Positions 33,311 to 40,304 of a stretch of DNA of 64,000 nucleotides are shown one piece after another. Position numbers and translations under genes: made by a program. The stretch is from positions 744,001 through 808,000 of the forward strand of contig CAWJXB010000006.1 in assembly GCA_963846775.1 (NCBI GenBank), given 5' to 3'. The notes under the pieces were generated by a model. The model was not told where the DNA came from. It was given only the letters and a program-made list of their open reading frames with translations, and did not search any database. Numbering within the stretch: position 1 is the first letter of the stretch; each line of letters begins with the position of its first letter. Source of the stretch: CAVYXA01 sp963846775 (GTDB lineage: Bacteria > Verrucomicrobiota > Verrucomicrobiia > Chthoniobacterales > UBA10450).

Positions 33311-33661
33311 ATGTCTCGCTCTGTTCGACTTCTCTGCACAGCCGCCGCCCTGTTCCCGTGCATATTCCAGCTTATGGCCGGCTCTCCAAAAATCCTCAAG
33401 ATCGCTGTTCACGTAGATGGCAGTATCACCGCTGATGGGCGTGCCGTAAGTGTTGATGCGCTGGTTCCCATTCTTCGCGATCTAGCGAAGGACAAAGGAG
33501 AAGTCTGGTATTATCGCGAGGCAGCGCAGGGGGAGCCACATCCCAACGCGCTTCGCGTAATAAGCCTCGTCACTGACTACAGCCTGCCGATCAGTCTTTC
33601 CACGAAGCCAGACTATTCCGATGTTGTCGACGACAAAGGACGATCATCTCCATGCCACTAA
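33311..33661 (+). CDS. Cassette 10: small exported protein
   Basis: A 116-aa protein with a signal peptide (VRLLCTAAALFPCIFQLMAG). The mature part resembles the periplasmic domain of ExbD/TolR-like proteins: KIAVHVDGSITADGRAVSVD, LVPILRDLAKDKGEVWYYR, HPNALRVISLVTDYSLPISL. It has no membrane anchor after cleavage. ExbD likeness is my reading of the pattern and is moderately sure. Confidence 0.6.
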   Translation: MSRSVRLLCTAAALFPCIFQLMAGSPKILKIAVHVDGSITADGRAVSVDALVPILRDLAKDKGEVWYYREAAQGEPHPNALRVISLVTDYSLPISLSTKPDYSDVVDDKGRSSPCH

Positions 33662-33677
33662 ACATGCAACGCGAACG

Positions 33678-33786
33678 ATCTAACCCGGCGATGCAGCAAA
33701 CCGCGGACGGTCCTTATGCCTAGATTTGAGAGTTTGCGAACATTACTTCTAGTTCGCGCGGTCGCTGATCTTGAGTCTCGTTAGAC
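33678..33786 (+). other. attC site 10 (109 bp)
   Basis: R'' ATCTAAC, R' GTTAGAC; arms GATGCAGCAAACCGCG and CGCGCGGTCGCTGATC. Same sub-family as site 13. Confidence 0.88.
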
Positions 33787-33797
33787 CCAAAGCCGCC

Positions 33798-34106
33798 ATG
33801 CGCTATCAGCTCGTCCTTCAGTTTGCGGCGCACACGATCACTGACTACGACGCGCTGGTTATTGTCGAGCGTCAGCTGATTGAGGCGCTCGGGGATAGTT
33901 CGGTGGATGGACACGACATGGGCTTGGGCGAGGCAAATATTTTTATTCTCACATCTGATCCACAGAACACTTTTCGCCAACTTGTTTTGGTGCTAGAACG
34001 CGAGGGACGACTCAGCGCTGTCACCGCAGCATATCGGTCTATCGACGAAGATGATTATCACGTCTTATGGCCAGAAAATTCATCGCGACCGTTCAGCGTT
34101 GCATAG
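33798..34106 (+). CDS. Cassette 11: unknown soluble protein
   Basis: A 102-aa protein starting at the ATG at 33798 (upstream codons would be attC sequence). Alternating beta and helix pattern: MRYQLVLQFAAHTITDYDAL, VERQLIEALGDS, EANIFILTSDPQNTF, VLEREGRLSAVTAAYRSI. Probably a small ferredoxin-like fold. Not recognised. Confidence 0.6.
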   Translation: MRYQLVLQFAAHTITDYDALVIVERQLIEALGDSSVDGHDMGLGEANIFILTSDPQNTFRQLVLVLEREGRLSAVTAAYRSIDEDDYHVLWPENSSRPFSVA

Positions 34107-34115
34107 CACACGCGG

Positions 34116-34211
34116 ATCTAACCATTCGATGAAACCAACGCCCCCATCTCGAAATAACCTCAGCGTGTTTGCCACGACACCCTGCCGTGGCTTATCTCTT
34201 TATCGTTAGGC
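34116..34211 (+). other. attC site 11 (96 bp)
   Basis: R'' ATCTAAC, R' GTTAGGC. Same length and family as site 3 (GATGAAACCAACGCC left, GCCGTGGCTTATCTC right). Confidence 0.9.
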
Positions 34212-34461
34212 CCATGAAGCGGTCTCAGTTCCACGCGACATCAAAAAGTTGCCTGTTCGCTTTTTTGGGGTCAAACATAGGGGTCAGGCATCAATTCTTG
34301 ACTGGGCGCGACCATTTATGGGCAATGAGGCGATTGGCGACCAGTTGGTAGCCTCACTGGGCCGCTCTCCATTTCGAAATGGATTTCCCAACCATTTGAT
34401 CTCTGTCAAGATTTGATGCCTGACCCCTATTTCTCCTATGTGACCCCTATTTCTCCTATGC
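34205..34461 (+). mobile_element. Cassette 12: remnant overwritten by an inverted-repeat element
   Basis: This interval lacks a complete gene and a complete attC. A 26-base inverted repeat at 34277-34302 and 34405-34430 (25 of 26 matching; begins ATAGGGGTCAGGCATCAA) bounds a 154-bp element with no coding capacity of its own. Directly after it the 20-base unit TGACCCCTATTTCTCCTATG occurs twice in tandem (34421-34460), then GTTAGAC (34462-34468), a lone R' core. A short frame from the ATG at 34214 runs into the element and stops. It looks like a MITE- or REP-like insertion that removed the left part of an attC. Confidence 0.7.
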
Positions 34462-34478
34462 GTTAGACGGAAACTCCG

Positions 34479-34835
34479 ATGTCGAACGTCCCTGAACCAG
34501 CGCGCTACCGTGAGGCCGCACGCTATGTTGTGGAACTGCACTGGCGCGCTCCCCGGACGTGGGGTGAAAGAAACCTTCCCCACGCCGGACGCTTCTATGC
34601 GTGGGCCTTGTTCGGAGCGCCTAGACGGAAGATCTGGACTTACGCGGAAGCGACCGGCGCATTTGGCCCGGGCGGTGTCGAGACAACCGAGCTCGCAATC
34701 CTCACGTCTGAGGTCGACACGAATGTCCCTGAGCTCCAATTCGGCGAGCCCTTCGAACTATCGCGCGCGGGCGTTGAGGATGTTGCTGTCGCTGCTCGTG
34801 GGCGGGTGCTCGAGCGCAAGGTGGAATCAACTTGA
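34479..34835 (+). CDS. Cassette 13: unknown protein
   Basis: A 118-aa protein, Arg-rich, no membrane segment (ARYREAARYVVELHWRAPRT, FYAWALFGAPRRKIWTYAEA, AILTSEVDTNVPELQFGEPF). Ten bases from the preceding GTTAGAC core. No family recognised. The gene ends 30 bases before the R'' box. Confidence 0.55.
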   Translation: MSNVPEPARYREAARYVVELHWRAPRTWGERNLPHAGRFYAWALFGAPRRKIWTYAEATGAFGPGGVETTELAILTSEVDTNVPELQFGEPFELSRAGVEDVAVAARGRVLERKVEST

Positions 34836-34865
34836 GGAATGGCGGCGGGTGTTCAAAGTCAGTCC

Positions 34866-34994
34866 GTCTAACCAACCCGATGCAGCGAACCGCGAGATAG
34901 CCTACGATCACTTCATGAGCATTTGCCATCCACCCATTCACAGCGTTGATCGCTTTTCAGGTCTCGCGGTCGCTGATCTTTAGTCTCGTTAGGT
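34866..34994 (+). other. attC site 13 (129 bp)
   Basis: R'' GTCTAAC, R' GTTAGGT; arms GATGCAGCGAACCGCGAG and CTCGCGGTCGCTGATC pair well. Sub-family of site 10. Confidence 0.88.
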
Positions 34995-35014
34995 CCTGAA
35001 CCCGCGTTTACGCA

Positions 35015-36061
35015 ATGGGAGTCGACGAAGACCAAGTCCGCGAATATCTCCGAAAAAAAGGACGAAGTCTGCATCATCGAGAAGGCCAAGAATTGGAATT
35101 TAAAGAACAATTCAGCCTCGCCGGTCTCGCTGAATACTTCAAAGACTTCGCTGCATTCGCTAACAACCAAGGTGGTTATCTAATCTTCGGTGTAAGCGAC
35201 ACTCCTAGAACCGCTGCGGGTCTCAGCAAGAAAGCGCAACAACAGTTCGAAAAGATTGATCCCGAGAGAATCTCGGGATTTCTTTTGGATATCTTCTCCG
35301 GCGATATTCGATGGCATCAGGAGCTGGTGGATTTTGACAAGAGATTATTCGGGGCCTTCAGGATCGAGGAGGCTGCCATGAAACCCATCATCGCCAAACG
35401 CGACGAGGGAAAAGACAACACCATCAAGAACGGCGAGATTTACTATCGGTATGGCGGACGGTCGCAAAAAATCCTGTCCGCGGAACTAGAGCGCATAATT
35501 GACCGCCGAGTTGAAAACAATAACAGCCAGTGGCTGGATCTCATGTCGAAGATCGCACGGGCGGGGCCGGGAAATGCGGCAATCTTGGATACTGAAAAAG
35601 CGCTGATCCAGAAAGACGACTCAAGGATTCTCGTCCTTGATGAAAACCTGGCTGAAAAGCTAAAATTCGTCAAAGAAGGCCAATTCTCAGATAAGAAGGG
35701 CAAAGCAACCTTAAAGCTGGTGGGCGATGTCGTCCCAGTCGACCGGGTAGAAGTTATTAAGAGGATTAAAGAATCAATCACCAAGCAATATCCATTGTCC
35801 GCGAGAGAATTAGCATGCGAGGTAAAGAAACGTTTGCCCAACGTTGGACAGAATGAGATTTGGGACGTCATTCGCGACAATGGACTGAAGGACAATCAGG
35901 ATTATTCGGCCTACAATTTCCGGAACAAGAAACATGAAGACGACTATGCGAAGACGAGAAAGCTTCCTAGTGTCACGCCCAGCATTTACAATGAAGCGGC
36001 GGTTGATCTCATTGTGAAGATTTTGGGGAACTCTAAGTCCGGTGGCACCTCAAAGACCTAA
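35015..36061 (+). CDS. Cassette 14: Schlafen/AlbA_2-domain protein
   Basis: A 348-aa protein whose N-terminal third is an AlbA_2 (Schlafen-type, putative nucleic-acid- and ATP-binding) domain: EGQELEFKEQFSLAGLAEYF, AFANNQGGYLIFGVSD, NGEIYYRYGGRSQKI. The C-terminal part (DRVEVIKRIKESITKQYPLS, ARELACEVKKRLPN) resembles a winged-helix or EC042_2821-like Lys/Glu-rich region ending DLIVKILGNSKSGGTSKT. Such proteins are regulators, and some act in phage defence. Base use is more AT-rich than the neighbours. Its stop codon lies inside the next R'' box. It is by far the longest cassette gene. Confidence 0.8.
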   Translation: MGVDEDQVREYLRKKGRSLHHREGQELEFKEQFSLAGLAEYFKDFAAFANNQGGYLIFGVSDTPRTAAGLSKKAQQQFEKIDPERISGFLLDIFSGDIRWHQELVDFDKRLFGAFRIEEAAMKPIIAKRDEGKDNTIKNGEIYYRYGGRSQKILSAELERIIDRRVENNNSQWLDLMSKIARAGPGNAAILDTEKALIQKDDSRILVLDENLAEKLKFVKEGQFSDKKGKATLKLVGDVVPVDRVEVIKRIKESITKQYPLSARELACEVKKRLPNVGQNEIWDVIRDNGLKDNQDYSAYNFRNKKHEDDYAKTRKLPSVTPSIYNEAAVDLIVKILGNSKSGGTSKT

Positions 36062-36177
36062 CCAATCGCTTCGAGCCAATCGCCGGCGATTTGAAAGTAG
36101 AAAGGTGAAATTCGAAAGTAGAAAGGACTTGAGAAAGATCGCTGCCGTCAGCGGGCGCTGCTCCTTTTTCGTTAGGG
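36056..36177 (+). other. attC site 14 (122 bp)
   Basis: R'' ACCTAAC, R' GTTAGGG (last base departs from the Y of the consensus). Central part contains direct words GAAAGTAGAAAGG twice. Arms GAGCCAATCGCCGGCG and CGCTGCCGTCAGCGGGCGCTGCTC pair only partly. Confidence 0.75.
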
Positions 36178-36209
36178 GAACTCAAGCGCCGCACTGACAA
36201 GGCGAAACG

Positions 36210-36779
36210 ATGGCAAACACTGATTCTCGCGTAACGATCCACATGGCGGCGAGCCTCGACGGGTTCATCGCTCGAAAGGACGGGCGCGTCGACTGGCTCG
36301 AGACCTCAGACGAATTCGCAGGCGGGGAGACCATGGACCCCGAATTCGTCGAGGCGTTCCTCAAGACGATCGACTGTTACGTCATGGGATCGCGAACATA
36401 TGAGACGGCGTTGAATTTTGAGGCCAAAGGGTTGGGGTGGGCCTACGGCGATAAACCCACCTTTGTCCTCACTAGTCGCAAGCTGCCGCGGACCCGGGAT
36501 ACGGTCGAGTTCTACTCCGGCGATCTGGGGCAGTTCGTGAATGGGCGCCTGCGGCCCACGTTCCGTAGCATCTGGTTTGTTGGAGGCGGGGTCGTCTCCG
36601 CCGAATGCCTTCGTCTTAGGCTAGCCGACGAAGTTCGTTATTCGATCCTGCCGATCTTGATTGGTGATGGGATCCGATTCTTCGAGAAACTCGACCGCGA
36701 CGTCGCCCTGCATCTGGCGGAGGTCAAAGCCTACCAGAGCGGCACGGTGGCGCTTCGTTACGAGGTGCGAGGGCGTTAA
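36210..36779 (+). CDS. Cassette 15a: dihydrofolate-reductase-fold protein (RibD_C family)
   Basis: A 189-aa NADPH-dependent reductase fold. Pattern: VTIHMAASLDGFIARKDGRV, then CYVMGSRTYETAL, KPTFVLTSRKLP, SIWFVGGGVVSAECLRLRLA, DEVRYSILPILIGDGIRFFE. This matches the RibD C-terminal / YyaP-like family rather than true DHFR. The reaction is unknown. A GTTAAAC sequence that fits the core consensus lies at its stop (36775-36781), but no R'' box accompanies it, so this and the next gene seem to form one cassette. Confidence 0.85.
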   Translation: MANTDSRVTIHMAASLDGFIARKDGRVDWLETSDEFAGGETMDPEFVEAFLKTIDCYVMGSRTYETALNFEAKGLGWAYGDKPTFVLTSRKLPRTRDTVEFYSGDLGQFVNGRLRPTFRSIWFVGGGVVSAECLRLRLADEVRYSILPILIGDGIRFFEKLDRDVALHLAEVKAYQSGTVALRYEVRGR

Positions 36780-36783
36780 ACCA

Positions 36784-37086
36784 ATGGCGAGAAAGAAGCC
36801 GACTGAGCTCGACGCACCGGACCTGTGTCCCGTCTGCGGTGAGGATGTTCCACGCGGTTCGTTGGCGTGTCCTGAGTGCGGCGCGGATCACAATTCAGGC
36901 TGGCGGAAAGATGCCAATACCTACGACGCCCTGGATGTGCCCGATGCGGACTTCAACTATGAAGACTTCGTTCGCAAGGAGTTCGGATCCGCCCCGAAGC
37001 CAGCCGGAGTAAAAACCGTTTGGTGGATTGCCGCCATCGCCCTCATTCTTATCTTGTTAGTCATTTACTTCTATGCATCCTACTAA
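36784..37086 (+). CDS. Cassette 15b: zinc-ribbon protein with C-terminal anchor
   Basis: A 100-aa protein with two CxxC knuckles (LCPVCGEDVP and ACPECGADHN), an acidic linker (DALDVPDADFNYEDF) and a C-terminal membrane segment (WWIAAIALILILLVIYFYAS). Begins four bases after the stop of the DHFR-fold gene. Second membrane/zinc-ribbon protein of the array (compare cassette 6). Function unknown. Confidence 0.65.
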   Translation: MARKKPTELDAPDLCPVCGEDVPRGSLACPECGADHNSGWRKDANTYDALDVPDADFNYEDFVRKEFGSAPKPAGVKTVWWIAAIALILILLVIYFYASY

Positions 37087-37156
37087 AGAAGTAGCGTTTA
37101 CTGAGGAAAAGAAGAACTAGGTAGACGCTGCGCGTGGCCTGGCGGAGGGCGGTTTC

Positions 37157-37163
37157 GTTAGGC
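37157..37163 (+). other. Degenerate last attC (R' core only)
   Basis: GTTAGGC follows a GGCGGAGGGCGGTTTC stretch with the right-arm character, but no R'' box is seen between the previous stop (37086) and here. It marks the end of the array. Confidence 0.55.
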
Positions 37164-37173
37164 TCTGGTCCGC

Positions 37174-37677
37174 CTACACTTCAGAAGGTGACGGCGAACG
37201 AACGGGAGAGGACTGCAACTCGCCGCGCAGCGCCCGGAGCTCAATCGTGCACTCGCGGATAGCCCCTTCAAACGCAGCGCGCCGATTGTCCAGAAGCAAA
37301 TGCGCGCGTCGACTGTGAAGAAGATTGTGAATTCGCAAGAGCGCTTCCGTTTGATCAAGTGGTTTATGCAAAAAGTCAGTCGCTCCGGCTTCTAGCGCGT
37401 CTCGTTTGGCTTTCTCACTTGGATCTGCAGTCAGCACGACGACAGGCAGAAAAGTCTCGCCAGCGTCGCCGGAACGCAACTCTTCCAGGATCGCAAGACC
37501 ATCAGGGTTTGGCATTATGAGGTCGAGCAGAATCAGGTCAGGATCAAATTGGTCACATGTCTCAAGGGCCAGGCGAGAATCCGTCACCACTTGGACATGC
37601 TTGTAACCGTGGTGCACCAGCCAGCGATGCAGCAAATCAGCGCTAACCTGCTCATCGTCAACGATGAGAATTTTCAT
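37174..37677 (-). CDS. Response-regulator receiver protein, no output domain
   Basis: A 167-aa protein: a complete receiver domain (MKILIVDDEQVSADLLHRWL, phosphorylation Asp in LILLDLIMPNPDG, Thr in VVVLTADPS, Lys in ATDFLHKPLD) followed by a coiled-coil linker (IHNLLHSRRAHLLLDNRR, GAIRECTIELRALRGEL). That linker is the type that joins receivers to HD-GYP or similar output domains, but none follows: the frame stops 11 bases before the end of the integron. Start at the ATG at 37677, which begins the receiver fold. It may be naturally single-domain or truncated by the array. Confidence 0.85.
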   Translation of the reverse strand: MKILIVDDEQVSADLLHRWLVHHGYKHVQVVTDSRLALETCDQFDPDLILLDLIMPNPDGLAILEELRSGDAGETFLPVVVLTADPSEKAKRDALEAGATDFLHKPLDQTEALLRIHNLLHSRRAHLLLDNRRAAFEGAIRECTIELRALRGELQSSPVRSPSPSEV

Positions 37678-37948
37678 TCGATGGAGGAGTGGATCCGTGA
37701 TCACGAGCTGATGCAGGTCAATGGGTGGTATATCGTCAAAGTGGCTTCGATGTTTGCCTGACTACCCTTGGAGCAAACATCATTCCACCGGGTCCCGTTT
37801 TGTCCCCGGTCTGGCCGATCGTCTGAGAGTCCACGCTGAACAATCCAAAGAATCCGCTCACGGTGCGCGCTGTTTCGGTCAGCAACGAGGGACACTCGCC
37901 CAGAAATTCCAGTTTCGATTTTCTGGTTTCGTATTAATTTCCACGCCG
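37678..37948. promoter_or_regulatory. Divergent intergenic region before gspF
   Basis: A 271-bp region between the response regulator (minus) and gspF (plus). It should hold both promoters. No clear boxes or operators are recognised. An open frame in phase with gspF extends back to 37721 but is not conserved in character. Confidence 0.35.
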
Positions 37949-39205
37949 ATGCCGCAATTTTCGTATCGGGCGCGCAATGCGGAGGGCGCTTTGGTGGAAG
38001 GGGTCCTGGAATGTCCGGACCGGGCGGTGGCGATTCGCCAGATCGAGCAGCAGCGTTGCATCCCGATCAAGATCGACATGATCGCAGCTGGGCCGTCGGC
38101 AGCAACGGGGCGCAATGGTGCGGAGCCGGCAACGGCGCCAACACAGAACCTCAAAGTCCCACATGGCCAACTCCTCTTGTTTACGGAGCAACTGGCGCAT
38201 CTGCTGCACGCCGGCATGACATTGGATGAGGGATTGTCGATCCTGGAGAAGCGACTCAAGCAGCCGCGCGTCCAGCAAATGACGCATTCGTTGCACCAGG
38301 CGCTGATCGATGGCCGGAGTTTTTCGCAGGCGTTGCGCGAATTCCCGCGCGTGTTTCCGAAGATTTATGTGAACATGGTGGCGGCAGGTGAAGCAAGCGG
38401 CGCACTGTCGGAAATTTTGATGCGGTTGGTGAGACATCTCACCCAAGCGCGGGACCTGCGCGACCGTGTCCAGCAAGCGCTAATTTATCCGGCGTTTCTT
38501 CTGGTCGCGGGTATTTGCCTGATCACGCTGTTTATCACGTTCATGGTGCCGAAACTGGTCGGATTCATGGCGCAAGCGCAGACCGGCGGCACGTTGCCGT
38601 TTGCGACTCGGATGCTGCTCGAGGTCCATCACATTGTGACTGGGTATTGGTGGGTCGGTGCGCTCGTCGTTCTCGGAGGGATAGCGGCGTGGCGCGCATT
38701 CGTTCGAACAGCGGAAGGCCGGATCGCGTGGGACCGGTTTCGACTGGTCATTCCAGCCTACGGACGTGTCGTCAGGCACCGTTATTACGCGCAATTCGCG
38801 CGAACCCTGGGGACGCTGATGCAAAACGGTGTACCACTGCTTCGTTCTCTCGATCTTGTTTCCGAGATTGCTGGGAACCGTTTTCTCGAAGTGAAAATGA
38901 CCGAGGTCCGCCGGGCGGTGATAGACGGGGCCACCCTTTCTTCCGCGCTCGCAGCACAAAAACTATTTCCGGAGTTGTTTACCGACATGATGGCTGTAGG
39001 CGAACAGACAGGGCACTTTGCCGAAACGATGCAGACGATCGCGGACGTTTATGAACGCGAGCTGGACAAGACCAGTTCGGTGATCTCCCAACTTATCCCG
39101 CCGGTGATTATTGCCCTGATCGCGCTCATTATCGGCCTGGTGGTGTACAGCGTGCTCTCGGCAGTGTTCGAAATGACAAGAAGCTTGCAGGTTCAGCCCC
39201 ACTAA
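37949..39205 (+). CDS. gspF: Type II secretion inner-membrane platform protein GspF
   Basis: A 418-aa polytopic protein of the secretion or type IV pilus platform. N-terminal FSYRARNAEGALVEG (starts at the ATG at 37949), then two copies of the T2SSF domain (LAHLLHAGMTLDEGLSILEK and LGTLMQNGVPLLRSLDLVSE) separated by membrane segments (LIYPAFLLVAGICLITLFIT, GYWWVGALVVLGGIAAWRAF), with a last segment near the end (LIPPVIIALIALIIGLVVYS). A seven-base gap leads to the next gene. gspE and gspD are not in the window. Confidence 0.93.
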   Translation: MPQFSYRARNAEGALVEGVLECPDRAVAIRQIEQQRCIPIKIDMIAAGPSAATGRNGAEPATAPTQNLKVPHGQLLLFTEQLAHLLHAGMTLDEGLSILEKRLKQPRVQQMTHSLHQALIDGRSFSQALREFPRVFPKIYVNMVAAGEASGALSEILMRLVRHLTQARDLRDRVQQALIYPAFLLVAGICLITLFITFMVPKLVGFMAQAQTGGTLPFATRMLLEVHHIVTGYWWVGALVVLGGIAAWRAFVRTAEGRIAWDRFRLVIPAYGRVVRHRYYAQFARTLGTLMQNGVPLLRSLDLVSEIAGNRFLEVKMTEVRRAVIDGATLSSALAAQKLFPELFTDMMAVGEQTGHFAETMQTIADVYERELDKTSSVISQLIPPVIIALIALIIGLVVYSVLSAVFEMTRSLQVQPH

Positions 39206-39211
39206 AGTACC

Positions 39212-40291
39212 ATGCCCGGCTCGATGATTTTACGCCTTGTTGCGACCATTCTGCTTCTGGGCGTAACGGCTTCGCTCGAGGCACAGGAAGCTTTCACCAA
39301 CTCGCTGCCGCAATCCGCTGCTTCGCAGTCCTCGGGATCACGGCCCGAAACGGCTTGGATCGATTTGCGCCAACAGCTCGCAGCCGGTTCGACCCCGCAA
39401 AGCGCGCCTGCTTGGGTTGAAGCGGTCGGGTTAACACCAGCCGATCCAAAAACTAGCACCTCGGGCAAAAGCATTTTTCGTGTCCGCGTGACGCCGCCCG
39501 GGCCGGAATACCAAGTTTTGTTCTTTCGTCTCTTCTTCGACGATAAACCGGATGCGCGACCCGAACTAGTCGCGTGGGATGAATCGGGGAGTCAGGTCCT
39601 GCGCTCGGGCCAGCTCGGCGCGGGCATTGGCCTGCCAAGCTCTGATTCGGTCATGATCCCAATGATCGGCGTTTCCACTATCGACATCGAGGTTCCCGGC
39701 GATGGGAAGACTGTTCGCGGCGCGTATCTGGATTGGATGACGAGCAGTGAAGTGGTCCATCCGGTCAGCGCCGCGCATCGCGACGTGATTCCGGAACCGT
39801 TCTCGGATCTGCCTCCCTTGCACGCGCCGGAGCAGGATGCCGAACGTTTCGGCACGGTCACGGCCACGCTTTCGCCCGACGCCATCCCGATGGGCCCTGA
39901 CATGCAAAGTGCGGCCATATTTCAATTCGGCGTGGAATCACAGCCGTTGATGGCGTTGCTTACTTTCGAAGTTGCCAGTCCGCGAATCGATTCGCCACCG
40001 GAGGTTTATCTGAACGGTGTGGACCTCGGCCCTGTCTCACTCGCTTTGCCCGAACTGGCCGATCCCGGCTACCGCGGCGAAATGGAACCGTTGGTCAAAG
40101 ATATGCATTTCCAATATACCGGCTGGTTGCGCGCGCAGAAGATTGTCCCGGCCGCGAGCTTGAAAGTCGGCAACAACGACCTGATAATTGTCAACGGCTC
40201 GGCCGGATCGACCTCGGCTATTCGGGCCACGCAGATCGAACTAAAGTACCTCTGGGAGAAATCCGATTACCTGCTCCGGACCGGCCAATAA
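39212..40291 (+). CDS. Exported protein of unknown function within the type II secretion cluster
   Basis: A 359-aa protein with a signal peptide (MILRLVATILLLGVTASLEA, from the second Met). The mature part has three beta-rich parts, including FRVRVTPPGPEYQVLFFRLF and VYLNGVDLGPVSLALPELAD, the last with a lectin-like or jelly-roll character. Lies six bases after gspF and 13 before gspG, so it is in the same operon and is probably a lineage-specific partner of the secretion system. No family recognised. Confidence 0.65.
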   Translation: MPGSMILRLVATILLLGVTASLEAQEAFTNSLPQSAASQSSGSRPETAWIDLRQQLAAGSTPQSAPAWVEAVGLTPADPKTSTSGKSIFRVRVTPPGPEYQVLFFRLFFDDKPDARPELVAWDESGSQVLRSGQLGAGIGLPSSDSVMIPMIGVSTIDIEVPGDGKTVRGAYLDWMTSSEVVHPVSAAHRDVIPEPFSDLPPLHAPEQDAERFGTVTATLSPDAIPMGPDMQSAAIFQFGVESQPLMALLTFEVASPRIDSPPEVYLNGVDLGPVSLALPELADPGYRGEMEPLVKDMHFQYTGWLRAQKIVPAASLKVGNNDLIIVNGSAGSTSAIRATQIELKYLWEKSDYLLRTGQ

Positions 40292-40304
40292 ACGAAGAAC
40301 GCGG

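Larger units (their letters stand above)
27096..37163. mobile_element. Chromosomal integron with about 15 cassettes
   Basis: The unit comprises intI, an attI-like junction near 28127-28187, and a cassette array from 28181 to 37163 in which every gene is on the plus strand. Cassettes are separated by 13 complete attC sites and two damaged ones. The unit lies between an efflux operon and a response-regulator gene. No transposon, plasmid or resistance gene is visible, so it is best seen as a sedentary chromosomal integron. A cassette promoter should lie in or near intI/attI but is not identifiable by eye. Confidence 0.93.

Noticed and set aside
34284..34739. A 151-codon open frame on the minus strand across cassettes 12 and 13
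   Set aside because: It runs across the inverted-repeat element, a cassette boundary and the reverse strand of the cassette 13 gene. Cassette genes here are all on the plus strand, and the product has no recognisable fold.
36210..36779. A trimethoprim-resistance dihydrofolate reductase (dfr) cassette
   Set aside because: The motifs match the RibD C-terminal family rather than Dfr enzymes, and the length is longer than DfrA/B. No resistance claim can be made.
36775..36781. GTTAAAC as an attC core between the two genes of the last cassette
   Set aside because: It fits the core consensus but has no R'' box or pairing arms around it, and the two genes are only four bases apart. Noted as a possible relic only.
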